Source: Spirogloea muscicola (lineage: Eukaryota; Streptophyta; Zygnematophyceae; Spirogloeales; Spirogloeaceae). Taken from it: 10,039 bases of DNA. Of this stretch, positions 1 through 7,526 are shown one piece after another. The stretch is from positions 1-10,039 of the forward strand of contig WELB01000446.1 of NCBI GenBank assembly GCA_009602725.1, read 5' to 3'. A model generated the notes under the pieces. The model was not told the origin of the DNA. It saw only the letters and a program-made list of their open reading frames with translations, and searched no databases. The number at the start of each line of letters is the position of its first letter. Positions within the stretch are counted from its first letter, which is position 1. Made by a program: the position numbers and the translations under genes.

Positions 1-43
1 CTCGCCCAGCCCGCTGGCCGGCCCCCTGGCCAGCCCCGCGCAG
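1..43 (+). CDS. Partial upstream exon, Pro/Ala-rich
   Basis: Reading from base 2 gives 14 codons rich in Ser, Pro, Ala and Leu, ending in CAG before a strong GTGAGG donor at 44. The next exon starts with a Ser codon at 316 in the same phase, giving the junction SPAQ|SLPDW. The frame is uninterrupted but too short to prove coding. If this exon is not used, translation could begin at ATG 307 (MLQSLPDW), which has an in-frame stop upstream at 274-276. SOG1 and SND2 relatives normally have a Cys-Pro-x-Cys segment before the NAC core. It is absent here and may lie left of the window. Confidence 0.5.
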
Positions 44-3000
44 GTGAGGCGCGGCGAGCTTCCGCGGCCGCCGTGTACCGGTCTACGCAGGCGTCGCTGT
101 GGTGGTGCTGTTGAGAGGCTCCACTGGCGGCAGCGGCGGTCGCGCGGCGGCCCTGGCCGTCAGCCGCTCGCCGCGGCCGTAACAACGCCCGCTGCCTGCA
201 ATGTGGACGCGGATGGTTTGCGCCGCGGCGCCGACGCTTAACGACACGCCATAGATGTCTTGCGAGGCCTTTCTGACGTCGCGCGCGCGTCTCGCTGCAA
301 TGCGGCATGCTCCAGTCGCTGCCGGACTGGAAGCACCTGCCGGCCGGCGTCAAGTTCGACCCGACCGACCAGGAGCTCCTGCAGCACCTGCACGACAAGG
401 TCGGCGGCTCGGCGCACCCGGAGCTCCAGCACTTCATCCCCACCCTCGACGAGGACGGCATCTGCGGCATGCACCCCGAGCTGCTGCCAGGTCTGAACGC
501 TGGCGTCTATCAATGGCCAACCAGGCGCATCCTGTGTTTGAGTGCCTCTTAATGGCAGCGTTAATCAGTATGAACCGGTCCTGGGTGTTGTGTCTGTCTC
601 AGCTGACTGACTGTCGCTCAACCCCAGCCTCCACTGGTGGTGCACTCGAGTCATGGACTCCCAGACATTCTGCTCTGATGGGGCAGGATGTGTGGGCTCC
701 CACACATCCTGCTCTTCATGATGCCACACCTGATGTTTCCTGACGGGTCCGCCATCTGCTGTGGCAGGGAGCACTAAGGATGGAAGCAACAGACACTACT
801 TCCACCTGCCCGCGAAGGCCTACAATGTAGGTACTAGGAAGCGCCGAAGGATCCAAGCAAACACGCAGGAAATGAGGTGGCACAAGACCGGCAAGACAAG
901 GCCTGTCAAGCTATCCAGTGGGAAGCAAGTAGGTGGTCGGTCAAGCACGTCAATGATCCTTAGCTCGTGCTTAAGGACCCTGCTGCTGAAATCCTTCACC
1001 TTGAACCCTCTTTTCTGAAGAGCTTGAGCCATCGTTGTGGATGTTGAGAATGTGAGGTGTGAGGTCTTGTGCATAAATTCTGCACATATTTTCCATTGTA
1101 CAGGTCGGCTGGAAGAAGATTCTGGTTCTCTACACTATCGGCAAAGGTAGCAAGTCACAAAAGACTCGATGGGTGACACATCAGTATCACCTCGGTGAGA
1201 ACCTGGATGTATGGAGCAGGGGGAACGTCTGTCCCAGTCTGTCAGCTAGCTGTTGCTACTTAGTCTGTAGATGTTAAGCAATTGTTGTCAAAGGGCGACA
1301 AGCTGTGACAAGCGTCCATTTATCGCGCCTGAATGTAGTCCAGATATGGCTTCTGAGGGCGCCGTAAATGTTGGCATGTTCTCTTAGCAGGGCCAGAGGA
1401 GGAAGAGGATGCAGATCAATGGGTGGTTACGAAGCTGTTCTACCAGATCCAGCCACGGCAGACGGCAAGCAGCCGGAAAGCGGACCCCAGTGACTCTATT
1501 GCAAAGTCAGAAGACTCCCTTGCCAACACAAGCCCAGACGCCAAGCGGTCATTGGGGCAATCTCTGCTCACCGCCACATCTGATCAGGGTCTTCAGTTCA
1601 GCAGGCCACTTGCTGAACCCAGTACAGACATGCCTGCGGAGGACCAAGGCGGGTCAAGGGCTGCACTACCAGCTGGCGAGAGTGGGAAGAAGGTGATGGA
1701 GTTAGCATCTTCTACAGCTGTTAAGGTTGTGCGCAGGAAGATGCTCAACCAGGTCCAAGGAGCCTTGAAAACCTCATTGATGAGGGCCTGCTCCACAGCC
1801 AGTGCACTTCTGGATGCTGTGGGCACGTTGGGAAAGTGTCCTGCTAATGAAGCCCACATAAAGTATACTCAAAGTGCAAGAGCAGAGCAACCGGAGGCCC
1901 AGGGTAACATGATGAGTGCAAAGGGAGTGGCGGTTGGAGCAGCGGCGCGCACAGCAGTGAGTTCCATTCAAGCCATTTCCTGTGAATTTATTGCAGACTT
2001 CAACATGCTGCTCAAGATCAAGTATATCCAATGTAGCTGACATGGCCTTCGTTTGATGTGGATTGGTGCTGAGTCTCGGCCTGCGAGTTCTACCTTTTCC
2101 TTTGCAGGACCCCTGGATCACTAGCAAGGATGCAGGTCCTTGCGACGAGAACGATAGCATATCAAATGTAGGCTCATCGCAAGAGGTACAAGCATACGGT
2201 CCTTTTGACCCACATAGTGCTAGATGCTGCCTGGTGGTGCTTGCATTTAACATGGAGCTGTTTATGAACCTTTTGCTGATTGTAGCAGCAGTACTCAGGA
2301 AGCATTTGCGAGCTGTCAAAGAGCTTCAAAGTGCCTGATGAATATGACACTGTATGAACTGCCATGCCTCACCTCAATTGCGAGCTGTCAAAGAGCTTCA
2401 AAGTGCCTGATTCATATGACACTCTATGAACTGCCATGCCTCACCCTCAAGACTGTTGCTGTGCATCATTGCAGCCTCCGGACGCAGCGCCAGCAGAAGC
2501 TGTTGAGTCAGCACCAGCCAATGAATCACAGCCCATAAGTGTCAGTCAGCTACTGGAATTCGACCCTGCAGTCATCCTCTCGCAGGAGATCTCAGCCTTA
2601 CCCGATAGGAAGGCAACACGGGTAGTCGATGAGCCTGGACCTACACTGTCCCAAGCTGTCGATAAATTGGAAGTGCAGGGACTTCCTGATGTCCTCAAAA
2701 CATCTCAAGATCAACAGGACATTGCCCAGGCACTCATTCACAACTCACAAGGCGAATCTGAGGAGCAGCATGTTATTCCTGTTCATACTAAAAGTATGCC
2801 GAATGGTAGGGACCCCCTACTAGACTCCTCCCCACCAGAGCTTGGGTGGTTGGACCTACTTAGCAGCCAGCAAAGCCAGGAGGATGCTTTAATTGTAGGA
2901 AGGCTGACTGGTGAGCCTGAGAGAACAGCACAAGGAAGTGAGGACTGTGTGGGCTTGAAGGACCCTGGCATGAGTGACAGGGAGGCTGCTGCTGCTACCC

Positions 3001-3743
3001 TGCCAACCATTTTGACAAGCAGGTTCGCCACTACTTAAGCCCAGGTTTTGCAGTAAGGAGGTTTGCGCGTGGACACAAATATCCTTCGTGTTCTGGAGCA
3101 TGCTGTTCACAAGTGCAACTAAGCAGAGAAAGTAGAGGAACAGCCTATCATGTGAGCAAAGATTGGTAGAACTAGTGCCATCTTGTGATATTATTGATCT
3201 ACATCCTGTGACCTGATTGATTTGACTGGTGTTGCATGTTGGGCCTTGTTGTCGCCTGGATGCTGCAGTCAGGAAGCTATGAACACAGTCATGGCACAGC
3301 TGGGCGTCCTACAGGACTCACAGGAATACGGCGACGGCAGAGGCAGTCCCTTGGCCAAGAGGGATTCCAAGTTGACATTCAGGAGTTCTCTGCAGGTAAT
3401 TTGTCAGAGAAAGATGATATGGCCATGTCAGCAGCACACAAAGTCTATTGGGCTGTCCACTCCTTGGCAATGTCAATGCTTACCCATACTAATGGTGGGC
3501 TGATTGTCTGACTTCATGATGGTGTTGTGACTGGCTAGTGTGATGCTATATTTAAAATCGTGAAGGTCATTACTAAAAGGGTGACTAATGCTGTCATTTG
3601 CTGCTGTTTCGAATATGAAGATCAAGGGGAGTAGCAGAGACAGTCCTGTCCGAAAGAGCTCAAGGATTGCAATGGCGACCAAGGGAGATAGCAAACGGCA
3701 TCAACCGAGCCGTTCTGCTCGACCTAGAAGGCAAACACAGTGA
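1..3743 (+). CDS. SOG1-like NAC transcription factor gene (5' partial, nine exon segments)
   Basis: Predicted NAC regulator that would bind promoters in the nucleus. The spliced model is 1-43, 316-490, 768-928, 1104-1194, 1391-1956, 2108-2185, 2475-3022, 3269-3395 and 3621-3743. All introns are GT-AG, phases agree at every junction, and about 636 residues plus a stop result. The NAC core spans residues 22-180: [63 protein letters not shown] and LFYQIQPRQ. This motif set is shared by the SOG1/ANAC008 and SND2/NAC073 groups. Eleven SQ sites at residues 369-571 favour SOG1, whose C-terminal SQ sites are phosphorylated by ATM/ATR after DNA damage. Arabidopsis SOG1 is shorter (about 450 residues). 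Family and domain are near certain. SOG1 orthology is inferred, because the N-terminal Cys-rich segment lies outside the window. The linker exon borders and last acceptor are the weakest parts. Confidence 0.85.
316..490 (+). CDS. NAC domain exon, subdomains A-B
   Basis: Encodes the start of the NAC core: [20 protein letters not shown], a spacer, then [20 protein letters not shown]. These match NAC subdomains A and B of the SOG1/SND2 type. The acceptor is GCTCCAG ending at 315. If ATG 307 is the true start, the exon simply extends left. It ends in phase 1 after the G of a glycine codon, before GTCTGA, which is the weakest donor of the gene. GM replaces the YT usual in the DGICYTHP stretch. Confidence 0.85.
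768..928 (+). CDS. NAC domain exon, subdomain C with basic RKRRR motif
   Basis: Joins in phase 1 to complete Gly73 and reads [24 protein letters not shown] and [12 protein letters not shown], ending in SSGKQ. The basic run is typical of the clade and could serve as a nuclear localisation signal. [10 protein letters not shown] is part of the DNA-contacting region in NAC proteins. The acceptor is GTGGCAG and the donor GTAGGT, phase 0. Confidence 0.88.
1104..1194 (+). CDS. NAC domain exon, subdomain D
   Basis: Encodes [17 protein letters not shown] and [11 protein letters not shown], the core beta-strands of NAC subdomain D. It ends in phase 1 at a strong GTGAGA donor after CACCTCG. Relatives usually have TNWVMHQYHLG; Asn to Arg and Met to Thr are changed here. 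Reading on past 1194 loses family similarity, which supports the splice. Confidence 0.88.
1391..1956 (+). CDS. End of NAC domain plus long linker exon
   Basis: Begins with [23 protein letters not shown], subdomain E, completing the NAC domain near residue 180. About 165 residues of Ser/Ala-rich linker without recognised domains follow. The frame stays open to a TGA at 2038-2040, but a GTGAGT donor at 1957 in phase 0 leads to a downstream exon in the same phase. The first part is secure. The part after about 1690 is less so, because an internal GTGATG donor at 1692 or others could remove some of it. Confidence 0.7.
2108..2185 (+). CDS. Short exon with first SQ site
   Basis: Twenty-six codons from a TTTGCAG acceptor to a GTACAA donor, phase 0 at both ends. 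It is Asp/Ser-rich ([17 protein letters not shown]) and ends in SSQE, the first SQ site (Ser369). Phase-0 borders mean it could be skipped without a frameshift. Confidence 0.65.
2306..2450 (+). repeat. 72-bp tandem duplication in an intron
   Basis: Copies at 2306-2377 and 2378-2450 begin TTGCGAGCTGTCAAAG and end near CATGCCTCACC. They differ at three bases plus one inserted C. They sit in the intron before the main SQ exon and end 24 bases before its acceptor. Confidence 0.95.
2475..3022 (+). CDS. Main SQ-cluster exon
   Basis: Encodes residues 372-553 with eight SQ dipeptides (Ser389, 395, 407, 430, 448, 462, 502, 505) in an acidic, disordered-looking sequence; the ninth, Ser554, is completed by the next exon. 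Local motifs include [27 protein letters not shown] and EEQHVIP. The acceptor is ATTGCAG. The frame runs on to a TAA at 3036-3038, but a GTTCGC donor at 3023 in phase 2 joins to 3269 and adds [21 protein letters not shown]. That extension contains two further SQ sites, so splicing is preferred over the TAA end. If the intron is retained, the protein ends FATT at 3038. Confidence 0.75.
3269..3395 (+). CDS. Penultimate exon with two SQE sites
   Basis: The first base completes Ser554, followed by [19 protein letters not shown] and a basic stretch ([17 protein letters not shown]). The acceptor GCTGCAG and donor GTAATT are both standard. The chosen frame gives two SQE sites matching those upstream. 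Another open frame exists here, but it does not join in phase. Confidence 0.65.
3621..3743 (+). CDS. Final exon, basic C-terminal tail
   Basis: Forty codons and a TGA stop. The sequence is [15 protein letters not shown], then [20 protein letters not shown]: strongly basic, with an S-P-x-R site (SPVR) and a possible nuclear localisation signal. A GACTAAT branch-like site and pyrimidine tract precede the AG at 3619-3620. The next AG (after ATCAAG, 3626) would drop only two residues and keep the frame. This exon is inferred from composition and phase rather than family similarity. Confidence 0.55.
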   Translation: MKGSSRDSPVRKSSRIAMATKGDSKRHQPSRSARPRRQTQ

Positions 3744-4516
3744 AGAGCTTTTGGTCTACATCGAGCATTCGCATAAGACAGGGTGAGCACGGCATCATGC
3801 GGAAGTTTCCTGAGAAATGTAATGAATCAATTGAAGCGCAAGGGACCCCAAGATCAAGCCATTGTTTGAGATATGCGCGCATGCCTTGCAGATCAGTCAA
3901 TTCACTCTAGAAGAAAGCTCAATTTGCTTGATGGACAGAGCAGATGGCATGCTCTGGTAGGCTTCGCTTTTCATCTCACATCGGAATTCGGTCTTCTGCA
4001 GGTTCACGTCCATGGGCGCTGGATGATGCAAGCGGCTGTGATGGCTATCATGTGCGGCTTGCTCTGTACATAGAAGGGCTATTACGTGAAGCATGCCAGC
4101 TAATGTACTTGTTCTCCATAACACTTGTGCTGCTACGGCAGCTGATGTAGAATGTGTATACACACTACCCAAGACGAAATGTAAGACGTGTTAGTGGCAT
4201 CTTCCAGCTTGCAAGGTCTGCAGTCCTCAACCCGGGCTTGATATGAATTTCCCTCATGATGCAGGATTGCTGCATCGGGGGGCAATTATTGTAGAAGACC
4301 AATGCAGCAAGGACGTCTACATGCACCAAAGCAAGTGGAGGGGCATACGATTAACCTCCACCTCATTTATGTTGATTGGTTGATCAGGCATTACCGCTCT
4401 GGCTGGGGTGGCGGGCGGGATGTGCCCTTCCGGGCAATCTGAGCAGCTCATATGTTGATGACGAGTGACTGTCTAGATGATCAACAGCTGAACGCAGGGA
4501 AGAAGGGCAGTAGGAA
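3744..4516. other. Probable 3' UTR and intergenic DNA
   Basis: No reading frame here resembles a known protein or joins in phase with neighbours. The left part is presumably 3' untranslated sequence of the NAC gene. I see no clear AATAAA signal. Short open frames on both strands around 3870-4170 look random. Confidence 0.5.
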
Positions 4517-4517
4517 A

Positions 4518-4545
4518 GGGGGGGGGGGGGGGGGNGGAGGGGGGG
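4518..4545. repeat. Poly-G tract with ambiguous base
   Basis: Nearly unbroken G run interrupted by N at 4535 and one A at 4538. It is the only ambiguous position in the window. Its true length is uncertain, and it may mark an assembly join. Confidence 0.95.
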
Positions 4546-4580
4546 TTTCCTCGCCAACGAGAGGCCCGACCCCGGCATCA

Positions 4581-4649
4581 GAGGGAGAGAAGTCGTGCGG
4601 TGCGCTTGCAAATTTAAAGAAGGCCAATCCTAGCCAACACATTGCTTAG
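4581..4649 (+). repeat. Diverged direct repeat, copy 1
   Basis: Resembles 5060-5124: both have AGAGA, CGTGCGG, TGCGC or GCGC, GGCCAAT, AGCC and ACATTG in the same order and spacing, with clear divergence. The pair flanks about 400 bases of repeat-family sequence. Confidence 0.65.
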
Positions 4650-5059
4650 CAGCCGTGTCTTCTTCTACTTCTTTCTTCTTGTGCAGGCTTTAGGGTTTTT
4701 TTAGTGCAGGCTTGGAGTCTAGGGTTGTGACAACGAGGGGCGGCTGTGAAAGCCAGCTGAGTGCACATGGGGGAAGTTGGAGTGCATTCAGTAACGCGGA
4801 GCTGTCAGGCTGAGCAACAGGCTCTGCCAGAAGAAGCAGCTCATCCAGTGTAAGGCAATGGCTCTGAGAAAGAAATCCTCTTCCAGTAGAGGGCGATGGC
4901 TGAGATTGGGGCCTCCTTTTCTGGGCTGGCCCAGAAAGGAGGTCAGCCCAAAAGGGGATGTACAGGAGCAGGAAGACTCTTCTAGGTGAGGTCGATAGCA
5001 GTGATTGGCCAGCCAAGAAAAGCGATGGACAGATGTGTTAAGTACTGGGCTGGGTCCGA

Positions 5060-5124
5060 AAGAGAGAAGGCGTGCGGGGCGCATGAAATGAAATGGGGCC
5101 AATGCAAGCCGATACATTGTTCAG
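5060..5124 (+). repeat. Diverged direct repeat, copy 2
   Basis: Partner of 4581-4649. The order of shared blocks is kept, ending in GATACATTGTTCAG against CAACACATTGCTTAG. Confidence 0.65.
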
Positions 5125-5156
5125 GCAGAAAGAAGTGGCTCTCCCACAGGAGCGAA

Positions 5157-5257
5157 GGGCTGTGAACAGCCAGCCTGAAAAGACTTGACAAGGTCCGAAG
5201 GGGCCAACAGCGCTCTCAGAGCTTGCTCATTCCTTTTGGGCTGGCCTCTCACAGCCA
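5157..5257. repeat. Imperfect inverted repeat of the repeat-family core
   Basis: The arm 5157-5182 (GGGCTGTGAACAGCCAGCC...) is roughly complementary to 5232-5257 (...GGGCTGGCCTCTCACAGCCAC). The arms are two opposite-facing copies of the repeat core, so the pair could fold as a hairpin with a loop of about 50 bases. Confidence 0.6.
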
Positions 5258-6159
5258 CTGCTGTCAAATTGGAAGAGCATATTTCTCTTTGCCCGGTACG
5301 ATGAATACTTATGTCCACTTCACACCGGGTAGGTCTGCTGCAAAGTGCCTCGTCTTGGCCTGGAAGTGGCTGTGTTTTTGACCCTGAAGATCCATACAAC
5401 GCGCGACACATATCCCTCGGCCGCGACCGACCGACCCGGTGTGCTGTGGCCCTTACTAACAATGAGTAATGAGCCGCAGATCCGAAAGATTAGCAGCCGG
5501 ATAAAAAGCACTTTGCTTCTAGGAGAGGGCGGTGGCTGGGAGAAGGCCAACCCAGAAGAAAGAATGAATGAAGGAAAAACGGACGCTTTCAGAGAGGGCG
5601 ATCCCACCTCACGGACGGAGCTGGAAGGCCTACAAAAGCACAAAACGATCTTCCGTGACCTCTGGGAAGTGGCCGCTCAATAACCTCTAGTCAGCAAGTA
5701 CAGATCAGGATAACCAGAGGGCGGCAAAAGCGTCGCCCTAAAGAAACCCGGAGGCAGCAGCCAAAGCTGACCAGAAACACAACAGACAGGGAACCCCGAG
5801 GCTATGAGTAGGCAGTGTGGAGTAGAACGGCTCTAGGTAGGGGAAATGCCAAGAAAGCAGGAAGTGAAAGTGCTCGCCCACAGAGAAAAGGGGCTGACAA
5901 AGCCAGCCCAGAAAAAATGACAACGTTCGAAGCCGAAGAAAGAGGTGCCGAAAGGGATTTCCGTGTATTAGAAACAAATTTAGGCCAAATGGCCAAGTAC
6001 AAAGGCAAGCACATCTAAAGATCTACATAACCTACAGCAGATTGACCCGCTCAATAACTACGGGTCAAAACATCGATGCATGAATACTAGATGCCAGAAA
6101 TAAAACAGAAATTAGCAGCTCCTGGAGCTGCTTGAAGAAACTGCGGCCAGATTGACTGA

Positions 6160-6400
6160 TAGAGGAGTGGGGCAGCAGCAGTGGCAGAAGGAATGGAGGG
6201 TGGGGAAAGAGGGCCGGAAGTGCCAACTGCGGCGTTGTCGACCTGTCCTGCTGGAGCTGCTAGAGGAGTGGGGCAGCAGTAGTAGCAGGAGGGATGGCAG
6301 GGGGGGGAAGGAGAGCTGAAAGTGCCAATGAGGGCCTTGACGACCTGGCCTGGCAGCAGTAGCAGGAGGAGGGATGTCGGGGTGGGGCAAAAGAGAAGCG
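6160..6400 (+). repeat. ~101-bp tandem repeat, about 2.4 copies
   Basis: TAGAGGAGTGGGGCAGCAG starts at 6160 and again at 6261. Each unit continues through a purine-rich stretch to GAAGTGCCAA or AAAGTGCCAA and then a CGACCTG block. A shorter third copy starts near 6352 (GGCAGCAGTAGCAGGAGG). Open frames here are repeat artefacts. Confidence 0.85.
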
Positions 6401-6454
6401 CGGCCAGATTGACTGGTGGCTGGGAAAGGCCAGCCCAAAGGAATGGACAAGGTC
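6401..6454 (+). repeat. Inverted repeat, left arm
   Basis: CGGCCAGATTGACTGGTGGC through GGACAAGGTC is the reverse complement of 7474-7526 apart from one extra G. A shorter direct copy of its start (GCGGCCAGATTGACTG) occurs at 6143-6158. Confidence 0.93.
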
Positions 6455-6513
6455 TGAAGGAGCCGGTGCGAAAAGGGGACTACACTACAAACCACGGCAA
6501 AAAAACACACGAC

Positions 6514-6580
6514 GATGCAAAGGGAAGCTCAGTACCCGCGAGTGAGCAACATCAGGTCGGAATCGCTTGCTGCAGGGAAC
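6514..6580 (+). repeat. 67-bp direct repeat, copy 1
   Basis: GATGCAAAGGGAAGCTCAGT through TGCAGGGAAC recurs at 6794-6860 with four differences. Flanking ACACTACAAACC blocks are also repeated. Confidence 0.95.
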
Positions 6581-6638
6581 GAGGAACTCAGCCGAGACCC
6601 AGAGGCGGCGGCCATAGCACGGCCTGCAGGAAATGAAA

Positions 6639-6707
6639 GGGCTCGCCCATTGAGGATAGGGGCTGGAAAAGTATAAGGGCTCGCCCATTGAGGATAGGGG
6701 CTGGAAA
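6639..6707 (+). repeat. 38-bp tandem repeat, two copies
   Basis: A 31-base stretch starting GGGCTCGCCCATTGAGGATA is identical at 6639-6669 and 6677-6707, with a differing 7-base spacer. Confidence 0.95.
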
Positions 6708-6793
6708 GAAAGTGCAGCCAAAAAGAATGGACAATGTCCGAAGCCAAAGAAAGAGGTGCCGAAACGTGACAACACTACAAACCCCGGCAGAGG

Positions 6794-6860
6794 GATGCAA
6801 AGGGAAGCTCAGTACCCGCGAGTGAGCAACCTCAGGTCGGAACAGCTGGCTGCAGGGAAC
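6794..6860 (+). repeat. 67-bp direct repeat, copy 2
   Basis: Partner of 6514-6580, displaced by exactly 280 bases. The preceding 130 bases also resemble the sequence before copy 1, so the duplicated segment is larger than the well-conserved core. Confidence 0.95.
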
Positions 6861-7022
6861 GCTGCTGGAAAGGCCAGCCCCAAAAAAGAAGGAACAAAGC
6901 AAGCTAGGTCAGGTGGTCCGTGCGACGGTGGCCGTCGATCACCTGTCGGTCGGCGCCGCCGCGCGGGGCACGGGCGGGGGCCAGGGAGGGTCGGGCGAAG
7001 TATCCCCGCAACAAGCCCCGCC

Positions 7023-7092
7023 CACGTGCCCTGCCACGCGTCGCTCAAGCTCGGCCGTTATTGCAGGGCACGTGGCAGCAGCCCTACACGTG
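7023..7092. promoter_or_regulatory. Cluster of three CACGTG G-box hexamers
   Basis: CACGTG occurs at 7023-7028, 7069-7074 and 7087-7092, with a fourth at 7618-7623. The second sits in CACGTGGC, an ABRE-like context bound by bZIP factors. The palindromes lie about 200-800 bases upstream of the small gene at 7818 in a GC-rich stretch. That they act on this gene is inferred from position alone. Confidence 0.45.
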
Positions 7093-7177
7093 TTGCACGC
7101 TGACGGCCCAGGGACCCCGGCGATAACAGCTGGCTGGCGGCGGGGTCGGCGAGGGGCGGCAGCTACGGCTAAACCCC

Positions 7178-7208
7178 CGGTCGCGGACGCGGTCGCGGAC
7201 GCGGTCGC
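7178..7208 (+). repeat. 12-bp GC-rich tandem repeat
   Basis: The unit GGTCGCGGACGC is repeated about 2.5 times inside the GC-rich island at 6900-7240. Confidence 0.85.
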
Positions 7209-7240
7209 TGGCCCTCGTACTGGGGTTTCGATTCGTGTGG

Positions 7241-7345
7241 CCTCCAATTTGTGCACCGACTCTTTGTAGACTTGATAATCCGGCCTTCCCCCTCCAATTC
7301 GTGCACCGTGAATAGGCTTGTTGACTCGGCCTCCATCTGATCCGC
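7241..7345 (+). repeat. Imperfect ~50-bp tandem repeat
   Basis: CCTCCAATTTGTGCACCG (7241) and CCTCCAATTCGTGCACCG (near 7291) start two similar units. Each runs on to a CTTG block and a CGGCCT block. No coding meaning is seen. Confidence 0.75.
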
Positions 7346-7473
7346 GCGCGGCCAACAAAACTGACTGCTCCTTGCACGCCCGTCCCACAGCACACTGCTT
7401 GTTTCGTTCTCGAGAGAAGGCTTCTGATCGGGTTGATTTCAGGCTGGCAGTGTCACAGCCCTGGCCCCTTTGC

Positions 7474-7526
7474 GACCTTGTCCATTCTTTGGGCTGGCCT
7501 TTCCCAGCCACCAGTCAATCTGGCCG
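7474..7526 (-). repeat. Inverted repeat, right arm
   Basis: Reverse complement of 6401-6454 with one base missing. Similarity weakens quickly on both sides, although a CT-rich TTTCTCTCTTTGCG flank echoes the left arm. About 1.0 kb separates the arms. Confidence 0.93.

Noticed and set aside
255-743. 162-residue open frame on the plus strand
   Set aside because: It overlaps the NAC exon in another frame, is Arg/Ala/Pro-rich as expected from GC-rich DNA, and runs through an intron.
1957-2040. NAC protein ending at TGA 2038
   Set aside because: A perfect GTGAGT donor at 1957 and phase-matched downstream exons rich in SQ sites make early termination unlikely, though an intron-retained form is possible.
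1774-2319. 181-residue minus-strand frame
   Set aside because: Lies antisense to the NAC gene's linker and SQ exon, with no recognisable domain.
1-3743. Firm assignment to SND2/NAC073 secondary-wall regulators
   Set aside because: The NAC core fits both groups ([14 protein letters not shown] is very SND2-like), but the SQ cluster is a SOG1 hallmark. Kept as the main alternative.
5345-5683. 112-residue plus-strand frame
   Set aside because: Overlaps repeat-family copies, has no family resemblance, and opposing frames of similar length exist.
6440-6460. tRNA-derived SINE B-box in GGTCTGAAGG / GGTCCGAAGC motifs
   Set aside because: Only loosely like GGTTCGANNCC, and no matching A-box or cloverleaf is seen upstream in any copy.
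6112-6510. Minus-strand Ser/Pro/Leu-rich 132-residue frame
   Set aside because: Its repeated peptide pattern follows directly from the ~101-bp tandem DNA repeat.
6939-7511. 190-residue minus-strand frame in the GC-rich island
   Set aside because: Low-complexity Ala/Pro/Arg content from high GC; it crosses one inverted-repeat arm and the 12-bp repeat.
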